A stretch of 64,000 nucleotides of DNA from Erigeron canadensis (Eukaryota > Streptophyta > Magnoliopsida > Asterales > Asteraceae). The notes below the pieces were generated by a model. It made no database searches, was not told where the DNA came from, and was given only the letters and a program-made list of their open reading frames with translations. This document shows, in pieces, positions 22,210-33,302 of the stretch (positions are counted from its first letter, which is position 1; every line of letters begins with the position of its first letter). The stretch is from NCBI RefSeq assembly GCF_010389155.1, contig NC_057765.1, forward strand, positions 39,017,559 to 39,081,558, in the 5' to 3' direction. Made by a program: the position numbers and the translations under genes.

Positions 22210-24595
22210 CACGCTATCATCATACCCAATACAGATAATTGCAGTTATAGTTTTCTTCCGATTTGGAATTTTGGTGTTTGTGTAAAAGGCATAAGCAACT
22301 AGTTTTGTTGACAAAGAGTAACCGGGGTTTTAGATGTCTGTTGTATAGTGGTGTTGTAGAAATCTCGAAAGAAGCATTAGAACAAATATTTGTTTGTTGG
22401 TTCCTAAGTTCATAAGAAAATTTCTAAATTTCACTTTCAGCTGAATTATATATCTTCTTGGATTTGTGTAGCAAAAGACAACAGTATAAATTTAGCAAGC
22501 TTTACTTGTTTAAGGCCAAATTTTTGGGGTCGAAGTTAGCATAACTGACATTGATCTGAAAGGTAATATAGGATGAGGTTGTGGAGAAAAGAATACCCTT
22601 CAGAATACGGTAAAAAGTATAATGAAAGTGACATGCCTGATGTCTGATGCAAATTCTACGCCTTTGATGCACTAAAATTTGTTGGTACATTGAAAAGTAA
22701 ACAAGGTAATTATTCTATTTAAGCAATATGCAATGTGTGCAAGTATTATAGAACTACAGGCCATAAAAATGTTATGATGGGCCAATGTGAGATGGTAGAC
22801 AAAAAGCGTAAATTTTGTGAAGACATTTCCTTAGTGACACCATGGCACAAGAGAGTATACAGTGACATGGCAGACCAATTTTTTGGGAGACCTGTTGTGA
22901 CTTGTGAACACCATTCTTCTAAATTTAAGAAATTTGAATTATTGGGAAGTTTGGTTTTTCCAGCAGAATCATGGTATGAGCTTGGGACTTTTGTTGCATA
23001 AAATGTCAAACATAAATCAATACTTTAAGTTACCCGAACCAAAATGGGCTAGATACATTATGTTGAGATTAATTACTCATGGAACAGAGTTTTACTGCAC
23101 ACTTGGGCTTTTTGAAGCATATGGTATTGATGCAATTGAAAAAATGCTTGAAGATTTGATCATGGCTTCAGGGGAAGCAACTGAAAGAAAAGTATCAAAT
23201 CCTAACCGGACTGCAGCTCCTGCTTTGTGGGAAACTACTGGTTTTTCTAAAAAACTTGATGGTGACAATAAAAAGATCAAAGGGGTAGATGATCACGATG
23301 CAACAAAGAAGCCATTGATAGATATTAAAGTTCCTGAAACTATAACCAAAGGTAAGGGAAGAATACACGGTGACGCTATTTTAAAGATTTTGATGCAAAA
23401 GATTCGATCGTTGGAAAATGATATATTGTCGTTGGAGGATTACATTAATGAAGTGAACAAGATACAAGGGGACGTTCTTCCGCATCTTGATAAAGAAATT
23501 GTCAAGTATTCGGGGCTCTTAGAGCAAACTAGGTCGGAAATTAAGGAATTCTGGCCGTGGAAAGAGACCATGGTTTGTTTTTTTATCTGACTAAACTGGT
23601 TTTTGAACCTCCCCAAGGCAGTTCTGTTTGATTAGGTCCCATTCAACCAGTTAGAATCAACTATCTTGGGTACTACTTATTCAAAGTTATATGTATCATT
23701 TATGTACATAATGTTAACCATTTCAGGAGAAACGCATTGCAGACTTGGAGTCATGGAAAGCTTCAGTATCGTTCTTATTGGAGTCAGTTGTCAAGGAAAA
23801 CGTTATGCTAAGGTAATTTTGGTAATATGAAAGAAGCTAATATGCATACATGAAATGGTTGTCTGCAAGTAAATTGGACCGTTAATATATCAGCTAATTT
23901 TCCATATGCACTACATGTATTTTTATTTAACTTGTTTCATAGGCAAGATATTGAGAAGATTGCAAGAGATGAAGAAAGCATGGACTAGACTGAGCATGTT
24001 TTACTTTGTCTTTGTGCAAGCCTTTCTTTCGCAATCGTTACTGCCTTCAAGGTTCTTTGGAATTTGGTATCAAACTCTGCCAGTAGCTTGCCTCAAAGGC
24101 AAGTAAGTAGGCCAAAACGAAGGTGGAAGCCACTGGTTTTTACCTGCTTTATCACAATAATGGTTACTTTAGCTTTTTGTAAGACTGTTGAACAATGCTA
24201 AGCTCGGGATACTTGTACATTACTGTTAGTATAGCCATTTTTGCGGTTCATAGTTCAGCCAAAATGAAGCTTGTTAGACATATTTGATTCTTGTAGCTTT
24301 CTTTTGTTATTAGTATTTTAAATTTTTTTAGCATAAACTTACCATACTCGCACCAGTATACACAAACAATATGAAACACTACAAGTCAACTCGTACGAGT
24401 CGAGTCACGTTTCGAGTTTCGCATCACAAATCGAGATTTCAAGTCGAAAACCAAGGGTAAATACCTTAGAAGATACTAAGGTTTATTGAGATATCCACAT
24501 GTTCAATCAAGACTTACAAAGTTACAAATGGTGGTTTGCAAATTCAATTTGAATGGTCCAAACAAATACCAGCCAAAAATTATAAAAATTCCCCA
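22103..24595 (+). repeat. Segmental duplication, copy A
   Basis: This block matches 27981-32125 in the same order and direction: the FtsH-like exon end, a non-coding stretch with 'attttggtgtttgtgtaaaa', a 'catggcacaagagagtatac' segment, SUN exons, and 3' flank ending near 'tttgaatggtccaaa'. Relative to copy B it lacks about 1.6 kb between 22900 and 22905, and has a shorter 3' flank. Confidence 0.9.
22905..24210 (+). pseudogene. SUN-domain protein pseudogene (copy A)
   Basis: Retains the second half of the SUN domain and everything after it: exon 2 remnant about 22905-23572, exon 3 at 23727-23812, exon 4 from 23943. Exon 1, the N-terminal region and the first half of the SUN domain are gone. 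Further lesions are an in-frame TAA at 22999-23001 (GAC in copy B), a one-base insertion a few bases later in the A run of 'cataaatcaat', a TAG in exon 4 near 23986 (AAG in copy B), a 6-base insertion near 24012, and loss of the normal stop. Outside these it is highly similar to copy B, so the lesions are recent. It may still be transcribed but cannot make a SUN protein. Confidence 0.92.
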
Positions 24596-26357
24596 TTTTC
24601 ACAACCTAAACAATTTCAGGCTTTCAGCACATAAGTCAACAAAAAAGCCCAAAATATTTCCCCCTTTTTCACATAGAAACCGTTAATATCTGTATCTATC
24701 TATATCTATATTCCCGCCATAATTCCTCTGTCTCAAAACCTCCAACAATTCATCAATGGAGCCATCATCTTCTTCATCGTTTTTCCTATTACTTCCACTC
24801 TTAATTTTCACACAAACATTCTTTTCATCTATCGAACCAATCGAATCCGTCCACGTTTCGCAAGATCTTTACACTCACCCATCAACAAACACTTCTATTT
24901 CTTCACCACCACCACCGTCGCCGCCGCCGCCTCCATCATCGTATTCAACTCCGACACTGCAACCTCCCCCACCATCTCCGGTTCCGGCATTGTTTGTGAT
25001 TGGTGACTCTTCTGTTGATTGTGGAACTAATAACTTTCTTGGTACACTTGCTCGTGCTGATCATCTTCCTTACGGCCGTGATTTCGATACCCATCAACCC
25101 ACTGGCCGCTTTTCGAATGGCCGGGTTCCCGTTGATTATCTTGGTAACAACCCATTTTACTGTTTTCTTGAATTTCTTGTTTTTGTTATAAAATTTTGAT
25201 GTTCTTGGTATGATTTTGAGTAAAGTTGTTGGCTGCAGATTACGTGTTTGATGAAATGCCTAACTGAGTTTCTTATTTTTATATCCCTTTTTAGGCTTTA
25301 TTATATGTATTTATACATTCAAATTATACTAATTTAGTAATCTAGACAAGTCTCCTTGATATTCCATGATTTGTAGTCTTGAACCGAAATTTTTAACTTT
25401 GGTTCTTGATACGGGTTTGTAACAAATTAAAATGGATGTAGTTCATGCTATAAGTTTTTCTTGCAATGGCTGATAAACGTTTTTTCTTCTGTAAATTTGA
25501 GTCAGCATCTTATCTTGGTCTCCCATTAGTTCCGAGCTATCTAGGTCAAAGTGGGGCAGTTGAAGATATGATACACGGGTTGAATTTTGCTTCTGCGGGT
25601 GCTGGAATCATCTTTTCCAGCGGTGCAGAATTGGTATGCTTCAAAACCCAGTAGTTTGTTCATATAAGCTTTTAAAGACGATATGGATCGTAGATGTTAC
25701 TTTCTGCCGTTTCTTATGTGTGGATAATATATGTTATGCAGGGTCAGCATATATCCTTCTCTCAGCAGATTCAGCAGGTTATGGATACCTTTCAGCAGTT
25801 CATAATAAGAATGGGTGAAAAGGCGGCTACTGATCATATTTCAAACTCAATGTTCTACATTTCTATCGGGACAAATGATTTTATACATTACTATCTCCGT
25901 GATGTGTCGGGTGTACAATCAAAGTATGTTTCATGGAGATTTAATCAGTTTCTAGCCAAGTCAATGAGACAGGAGATAAAGGTTAGAAGAATCCTCTATC
26001 TTCTCATTTTTTAATCAGACCATAGAAGTTAGAAGTTTGGGCCCATCTATGATGGATTGATGGTTATGTTTTATTTCTAACGGGTTAAATGGACGAAATA
26101 TATTTTCAGAAAGATGGCTAATGAGGAGACGGGTCAAAGTTAGCTCGTGTCATATAGCTAAACCTCCATAACCATTAAGCTAACCAGACTTAATTTTTTA
26201 CTGATACATCGCTTGATGATTATTTATAAAAAGTTTATACTTTTGGACAAAAAAGTGTCTCATGTCCGGCCCATTTGACCCTGGAATCATTACCCAAGAC
26301 GCCTGACCTAGCACATTCTTTCCATCTGAATAGAAACTATTCTATTATACATATATA

Positions 26358-26562
26358 GGGGTTGGGTATTGTAAAACAACTATTAAAGTAAAACAAATAA
26401 GACATGATCTTGACCCTTGGATCATGGTTAAATTGATGCACGAAGATTCACGAAGCAATTGATGCACAATGATTTTCATGATGCACGGTGATCTTCAGTG
26501 AAGAAAAACCTATTGTTTTATTTATTTTACTTTAATACTTGTTTTATTTTACCTAAAACCTA
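26358..26562. mobile_element. MITE family 1, copy in GDSL intron 3
   Basis: About 205 bp with imperfect terminal inverted repeats of about 40 bp: 'ggttgggtattgtaaaacaa' then 'ctattaaagtaaaaca' on the left, and the reverse complement of 'tactttaatacttgttttat' plus 'tttacctaaaacc' on the right. The interior holds 'cttgacccttggatcatggt' and 'gatgcacggtgatcttcag'. A second copy in the opposite orientation is at 55787-55992. Confidence 0.8.
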
Positions 26563-27497
26563 CATATATATGCCTGTTTTGGTTAAATATTGCATTCATG
26601 GTGCAGAATTTGTACAATGCGAAGGTTAGACGAGTAGTGGTGATGGGACTGGCACCTATTGGTTGTGCACCTTACTACTTGTGGCAATACAACAGCAACA
26701 ATGGAGAATGTATCATAAAGATAAATGACATGATAATGGAATTCAATTTTGTTATGAGATACACAGTTCAGGAGCTTAATAAAGAACTCAATGATGCTAA
26801 TATAGTGTTTTGTGATGCTTATTTGGGATCTATGGACATCTTGAAGAATGCTGAGCAATTCTGTAAGATCATCCAGTTCTTTTTTTTTTTCAAAATCCAT
26901 ATGGAAATGAAATTAATAGGTCATCTTGATTGCTTGTATCTGAGACTGAAAAATTGAGCTATTTACTATAAAATGGATTGTATTCTGTCTCCAACAGGTC
27001 AAACGGGTAAAATCTTAAAAACTTGGCTAAAATGGAACTGGGAAAATAGATGGAGCCTAGTTTAATGTGTTTCCAGATGCTTATAGCCTCAGAAATATTA
27101 ATTTGGATAACAGTAATCAATATTTCAGCAAAATAGTTTCCATAATCTTATTTAATACATTAGTCATTAAGATTTTAAGATAATAGCACTGTTGATGAGT
27201 GGACCAACGAAATTCAACCAATTTGGACTTGTATTACTGCTTCCCAACTGCCCAAGCTGCAATAAACTCATGTCATTTAGGGTTACGATTTCGGTTTGTA
27301 AGGTTTTGTCGATTTGTTTTTGCAGGATTTAGTGTTACGAATTCGGCATGCTGTGGTTTAGGAAGATACAATGGTTGGATAATGTGCTTATCAGCTGGAA
27401 TGGCTTGTAGGAATGCTTCAAATCATCTATGGTGGGACCAATTCCATCCAACAGCTGTTGTGAATGAGATTTTAGCAGAGAATGTGTGGTCTGGATT

Positions 27498-27746
27498 AGT
27501 GGTAAACATCCAAGCAGCGTGGTTTGGATTAGTGGTAAACACCATGACCCCTGGAGACAGAGGTCAAGGGTTCAATCCTCATCCCATGCAAAGGCCGGAG
27601 GTCCTTTTCTATTATTTAGGTAGAAACTGGAAGCAGCCTCTCTACCTTGGTAGGGGTAAGGTCTGCCTACATCTTAACCTCCCCCATACACCGTCGAGGT
27701 ATTGGGGCTCAAAATCCGAGGAAGGCGGCACTGAGCAGTTACTTAC
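27498..27746 (+). mobile_element. tRNA-derived SINE in the last exon of the GDSL gene
   Basis: A 249-bp insert flanked by a perfect 17-bp target duplication, aatgtgtggtctggatt, at 27481-27497 and 27747-27763. A pol III box B (gggttcaatcc, about 27568) follows a box-A-like region. The body has 'ggaggtccttttctattatt', 'gaaactggaagcagcctctc' and 'taggggtaaggtctgcctac'. The 5' end is partly doubled ('ggattagtggtaaaca' occurs twice, 46 bases apart). The same family is found on the minus strand at 53201-53429. Confidence 0.9.
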
Positions 27747-27980
27747 AATGTGTGGTCTGGATTGCATGCCAGCATGTGTTATCCTATGAACATGAAGGAC
27801 ATGATAGTGCAGAGGGTTGGATGATGGGACCAAGATAAGCTTTTGTTTCTGTAAATAGAGAGATCTTTTAGTGTTTCAGTATACTTCTGAGAAGAAAACA
27901 TAGAGAGTATAAAGCTTCAGTTAGTACATAGATTGTTGTCTCATTTTTTGTTGTATAAAATGTAAATTGGTTACCAATAC

Positions 27981-30900
27981 TCCTACAAGTCGCTTACTTG
28001 AAGAAGGAGATCCAGGCAGCCTTTCGTTTTTTAAGCAAACGCAAGGAGAAGATCACGAGTTGGAGTATAGCATCTTGAATCAATGACACGCTATCATCAT
28101 ACCCAATAAAAAGAAATTTCAGTTATAGTTTTCTTCCGATTTGGAATTTTGGTGTTTCTGTAAAAGGCATAAGCAACTAGTTTTGTTGACAGAGAGAAAC
28201 CGAGGTTTTAAATGTCTGTTGTATAGTGTCGTTGTAGAAATCTTGAAAGAAGCTTTAGAACAAATATTTGTTTGTTGGTTCCCAAGTTTATAAAAAAAAT
28301 TCCAGATTTCACTTTTAGCTGAATTAGATCTGTGTACCTTATGTTATTAATAAAAGACAACAGTATAAATTTAGCATTCTTTACTTGTTTTAGGCCAAAT
28401 ATTTGGGGTCAAAATTACCATAACCGACATTGATCTGAAAGGTATTATAGGACGAGGTTGTGGAGAAAACTAATTTAAGCATAGCATCATATGCAATGTG
28501 TGCAAGTATTATAGAACTACAGGCCATAAAAAGTGTAATATTTGTGAAGACATGGCAGACCTATTTTTTGGGTGCACCATGGCACAAGAGAGTATACAGT
28601 GACATGGCAGACCAATTTTTTGGGAGACCTGTTGTGAGGGGTGGGGGTGTTAAATACAAAAAAGGCAAAAGAAATTAAATAGAGTAAACTTCTCATGTCC
28701 ACTCTTAGGTTGGTAAATCTTTAAACTTTCATGAAATATGAAGAAACCCAATATCAATGATGCATCATCTACAGATATTGAATTTCATCCCAATAACCTT
28801 AAACTTTTGATCAAGAAGGACGAAAAAGATAGTTATTTAAAGCTATCATTGCCTTTGATCATCACATTTTGGTTCCCTTTTATGATTTCGTTCTCTGCAT
28901 TTGGTCCTAATCATGGCAATGAAGGTATCTTCAGAGGCTATTCCTGATCTGTGTTCATTTTCGGAAGCAAATCTTGCTTTTTCCGAGTAATGTCATGTAC
29001 ACGCGATTTATTTCTTGATTTTAAGAATACTCATTGATGAAATGTTCCAAACAGATCTTTATGGTTTGTTCATGTCATATTTAGCCTGGTGTTGAGAAAT
29101 GTGACATCCCTTTATTCCAAAATGTATTGTTTTCATAATTGACCCGGCTTTGTAGGTGCCTTGCATTATGCGTTTATGAAAGATTGTTCATGAATCATCT
29201 GCATTCCATTAACATTGAACATATTGGATGAAAAGATGTATCAATGAGGATGATTGTAGGTATTGTTTCGATGCGTGTTTGGAATAAATAGTCCGATCCC
29301 AATTATCAGGATCAGGTTTAGCTGTAGTGAAATGTATTCCAACCAAAAAACATTTAAATCTTTCTTCTTGAAGTTGGCTTCGTACACGGCTACAGGATAC
29401 CCTAATTAGGTCGCATCGTCTGAGTCAGCCTTCCTCGGGTAACCTAAAGAAGGACTTTCACCATCATTTGTTTTTTGAAGTTGTAATAAATGATTTACTG
29501 TACATTCAGTTTTCATTGAGTTAAAACAAGGTCATTTGGTAAAATTTAAAGGTAAAAGATGGGATTTTGATGGTTTCACTAGATATTTGGTTTTCTTGCA
29601 GTTAGTATCTGATCATTAGGCCCCTGTTTGATAGATAACAATTTGATCTAATTGTTGCAGGGAATGCAGGTGTCTCTTATAAGAACTTCACTAATATGAG
29701 CTCGTATCCATACCTTGAAGATCAAGGCAGAAATCATACAGAGAAGATCCTTTTGGAGTTGAATATTTCTAGAGTCTATAACGATTCTCCATTTTATGAA
29801 GCTAGCATTGAAGAAACCGAGGATAATCCTCTTCAGGAAAAAAGCCCAGGGGAGGACTTATTGTGGAAAATTTTAGGTTATTCGACATTCATTTGTGAAC
29901 GACAAGTTCAAGATATTTATATCGAAAGTAAACAAGAAGGGGTACAGACGGACCATTTAACATATTTCACTTCAGACGATTTTAAGACCATTACAAAGCA
30001 GGACAACAGGCTAAGTGGTGTCCCAAGCAGGTTAGTCAATATCACTCACAGGCTCGAGGCAGATGGCACTAAATACAACTACGCAGCTGCATCAAAAGGA
30101 GCAAAAGTTGTAGCTCATGATAAGGAAGCTAAAGGTGCAAATAGTATCTTAGGCGGAGATCATGATATGTATTTGAGGAACCCTTGTTCAGTTCCTGATA
30201 AATTTGTAGTCATTGAGCTTGCAGAAGAAACTTTAGTCGATGCAATAATGATGGCAAACTATGAACATCATTCTTCTAACTTTAAGCAATTTGAATTATT
30301 GGGAAGTTTGGTTTTTCCAGCAGAAACATGGTATGAGCTTGGGACTTTTGTTGCAGACAATGTCAAACATAATCAATACTTTAAGTTACCTGAACCGAAA
30401 TGGGCTAGATACATTATGTTGAGATTAATTACTCATTATGGAACAGAATTTTACTGCACGCTTAGCGTTTTTGAAGCATATGGTATTGATGCAATTGAAA
30501 AAATGCTTGAAGATTTGTTCATGGCTTCAGGGGAAGCAACTGATAGAAAATTATCAAATCCTAACCGGACTGCAGCTCCTGCTTTGTGGGAAACTACTGG
30601 TTTTTCTAAAAAACTCGATGGTGACAATAAAAAAATCGAAGGGGTAGATGATAACGATGCAAAAAAGAAGCCATTGATAGATATTAAAGTTCCTGAAACT
30701 ATAACCAAAGGTAATGGAAGAATACATGGTGATGCTGTTTTAAAGATTTTGATGCAAAAGATTCGACTATTGGAAAATGATATATTGTCATTGGAGGATT
30801 ACATTAATGAAGTGAACCAGATACAGGGGGACGTTCTTCCACATCTAGACAAAGAAATTGTTAAGTATTCAAGGCTCGTAGAGCAAACTAGATCGGAAAT

Positions 30901-32125
30901 TAAGGAATTCTGGCCGTGGAAAGAGACCATGGTTTGTTATCTATTTGACTAAACTAGTTTATAACCTCCCCAAGACGGTTCTGTTTGAGTTGGCCCCATT
31001 GAACGATATGGGATCAGTTAGACTGAACCATCCTGGGTACTACTTATTCCAAACTATATGATTTATGTACATAATGTTAACCATTTCAGGAGAAAGGCAT
31101 TGCAGACTTGGAGTCATGGAAAGCTTCAGTATCATTCCTATTGGAGTCAGTTGTCAAGGAAAAAGCCATGCTAAGGTAATTTTCGTAGTATGAAAGAAAT
31201 TTATGTGCATACATGAAATGGTCGTCTGCAAGTATATTGGGCCGTTAATAAATCAGCTACTTTATCATATGCACTACACATAAGTCCTTGCTAAGTAGTG
31301 TGAAATTTTATTTACCTTGTTTCATAGGCAAGATATCGAGAAGATAGCAAGAGATGAAGAAAGCGTGGACAAGACTGAACATGTTTTACTTTGTGCAAGC
31401 CTTTCTTTCGCAATCGTTATTGCCTTCAAGATTCTTTGGAATTTGTTACCAAACTCTGCCAGTAGCTTGCCTCAAAGGCAAGTAAGCAGGCCAAAACGAA
31501 GGTGGAAGCCACTGGTTTTTACCTGCATCTTTTCAATAGTGGTTACTTTAGCTTTTTGTTAGACTGTTGAACAACGCTAAGCTCGAGATACTTGTACATT
31601 ACCGTTAGTATAGCCATTGTTGCGGTTCATAGTTCATCCAAAATGAAGCTGTTTAGAAATATTTGATTTTTGTAGCTTTCTTTTATTATTATTATTTTGA
31701 ATTATTTTTTTTTAGCATAAACTTACCGTACTCACACCAGTCATCACAAACAATATGAAACATTGCGAATTGACTCGTACGAGTCGAGTCACGAGTTAAA
31801 AATCGATATTTCGAGTCGAGTCAGGATTTACGAGTCAACGACTATGGGTTTAGAGTTTTGACCTTAGACGTCTCTGGGACCACTAAGTTTTACTGAGATA
31901 CTTATAAGAATGCTTAAATATCCACATGTTCAATCAAGATTATGATATTAATTTCAAGAGACTGGATGCATTTACATATCTATGTCAATGTCGACTTATA
32001 AAGTTTCTAGAATCTCAAGACTTAGCACCTACAATCTAACACGTTTGAATGAGATATTGAGATGGTGGTTTGCAAATTCAATTTGAATGGTCCAAAGAAT
32101 ACCAGCCAAAGATTAAAAAAATTGC
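27981..32125 (+). repeat. Segmental duplication, copy B
   Basis: Direct repeat of copy A (22103-24595), about 5.9 kb downstream, with the GDSL gene lying between. It starts inside the FtsH-like exon ('tacaagtcgcttacttgaag') and ends in a shared 'tggtggtttgcaaattcaat' segment. It holds the complete SUN gene. Confidence 0.9.
28738..31562 (+). CDS. Mid-SUN-domain protein (SUN3/SUN4/SUN5-like)
   Basis: Four exons, 28738-28924, 29661-30931, 31090-31175 and 31328-31562, all with GT-AG introns and matching phases; 592 residues. One membrane segment is near the N-terminus (about 37-56) and two are near the C-terminus (about 537-556 and 577-592). The SUN domain lies in the middle (about 201-340) with SKGAKVVAHDKEAKGA, ILGGDHDMYLRNPC and [21 protein letters not shown] coiled-coil region follows (about 425-500). 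This is the plan of plant mid-SUN proteins, which reside in the nuclear envelope and ER and take part in nuclear shape and early seed development in Arabidopsis. It is the intact partner of the pseudogene at 22.9-24.2 kb. The first exon is short and was fixed by its phase-1 donor after GPNHGNE. Confidence 0.92.
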
Positions 32126-32129
32126 CAAC

Positions 32130-33300
32130 ACAACAAAGACAAATTCATTCCTTGACAACCAATTCACATAATAAAAAAGAATAATGATACACGGTGGGTG
32201 GGGTGTCAAATAGCATAAAAATAAAAGGACTAGTTCAAAGTGTCACACCAACTCTCACCACCTCAACCACTTTGTCCATTTCAAGTTAGTGATGGTTGAT
32301 GAACCATTCAACTAACAATATTACTATACATATAATATATACATATAATTTCACATCTTATCCCACAACAACAACCTAACCAATATCAACAAAGCCTTTT
32401 CTTATTTTGCTGTCCTTTTCTTTTATCTTATGAATTAAGACACACAAAAGTTATGTTACGTGTCCAACTGTCCAAGTGAAAGAGAAAGATGTCTATTTTC
32501 ACCAAAGCATATGTCATCCAAACTATCTAACATACATGGAATTGATCCACAAAGTAGAAGCTGTATTTTGAATTGAATGGGGATTAGATTATGTGATATG
32601 AAATGAGTATTTACAAAGGTAAGCTGCTTTCAATCTAGTTATTACATATGAATCCTACAATTGTGTCATATCTATACTTGCGTTAGCAACAACAATAGAT
32701 AGAAAACTTTTGGTCTCATGTACCGTCATCGTACCCAAATAATGCATCCAAATATATAAACATGTCTATACAAACAAGCACAAGAATGCATCCAAATATA
32801 TAAACATGTCTATACAAACAAGCACATAGATCTTAAAGGTAGACATCTTATTATGTTCCTTGACACATGAAAGAAGCATCCATGTAAAAGAAATCAGGCA
32901 TTTTGACTTTGGCATGCCTACAACTTGAAAAATTGAACATATAAACAAGCTTTTCTCTTGATCAAAACATCAAATGGACATAGACATATACATATACATA
33001 TAAACTTGTATTGTATTTTGTTTATTCATACTGAGTTTGTATTTTACACATACGATCGAGCGAAAGAACTGTAAGGAACATCACCATCTTTGTCTTTCAT
33101 GGTAAATGTCCTGTATCCAAACAATTACTACTTTCTTCCTACAGTATAAAACGTTTCAGCTTGATTTAAACATATATTAGTTACATATATATAGGACTTT
33201 AACACATTTCTCCTTCTGGAAAAGCTTGTCAACTTCATAAAACATACGGCCCACTCATTTGACCTTCCTCACAAATTTCATACTTTCTCCGAAGAACACA
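32130..33300. other. Spacer and NRP 3' flank
   Basis: AT-rich, no gene apart from the tandem repeat noted. The part next to 33303 is presumed 3' UTR of the minus-strand NRP gene. Confidence 0.4.
32742..32826 (+). repeat. Perfect 44-bp tandem duplication
   Basis: 'aatgcatccaaatatataaa' plus 'catgtctatacaaacaagca' occurs twice head to tail (32742 and 32786). It lies in the spacer between the SUN gene and the NRP gene. Confidence 0.9.
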
Positions 33301-33302
33301 GT

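Larger units (their letters stand above)
24756..27824 (+). pseudogene. GDSL esterase/lipase, GLIP7-like; probably disabled
   Basis: Five exons: 24756-25143, 25506-25633, 25742-25981, 26607-26862 and 27326 onward; all phases agree. A signal peptide (about 1-26), a Pro-rich spacer (about 51-75) and GDSL block I ([11 protein letters not shown], Ser85) are followed by [28 protein letters not shown] and ISIGTNDF. The last exon keeps the catalytic Asp/His block (HLWWDQFHP). It belongs with plant GLIP7-type secreted lipases. Two problems exist: joining exon 4 to exon 5 creates TGA (T|GA) after residue 337, and a SINE lies in the last exon. A product ending at the junction lacks the catalytic Asp and His. 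The ancestral stop was at 27822-27824; the present frame of exon 5 runs through the SINE to 27789. Confidence 0.8.

Noticed and set aside
33235..33302. Alternative end of the NRP gene (FRHIRRGEELNCVLRRK...)
   Set aside because: Wrong frame. Splicing at 33344 gives the conserved ALSLLDIF ending with a stop at 33303.
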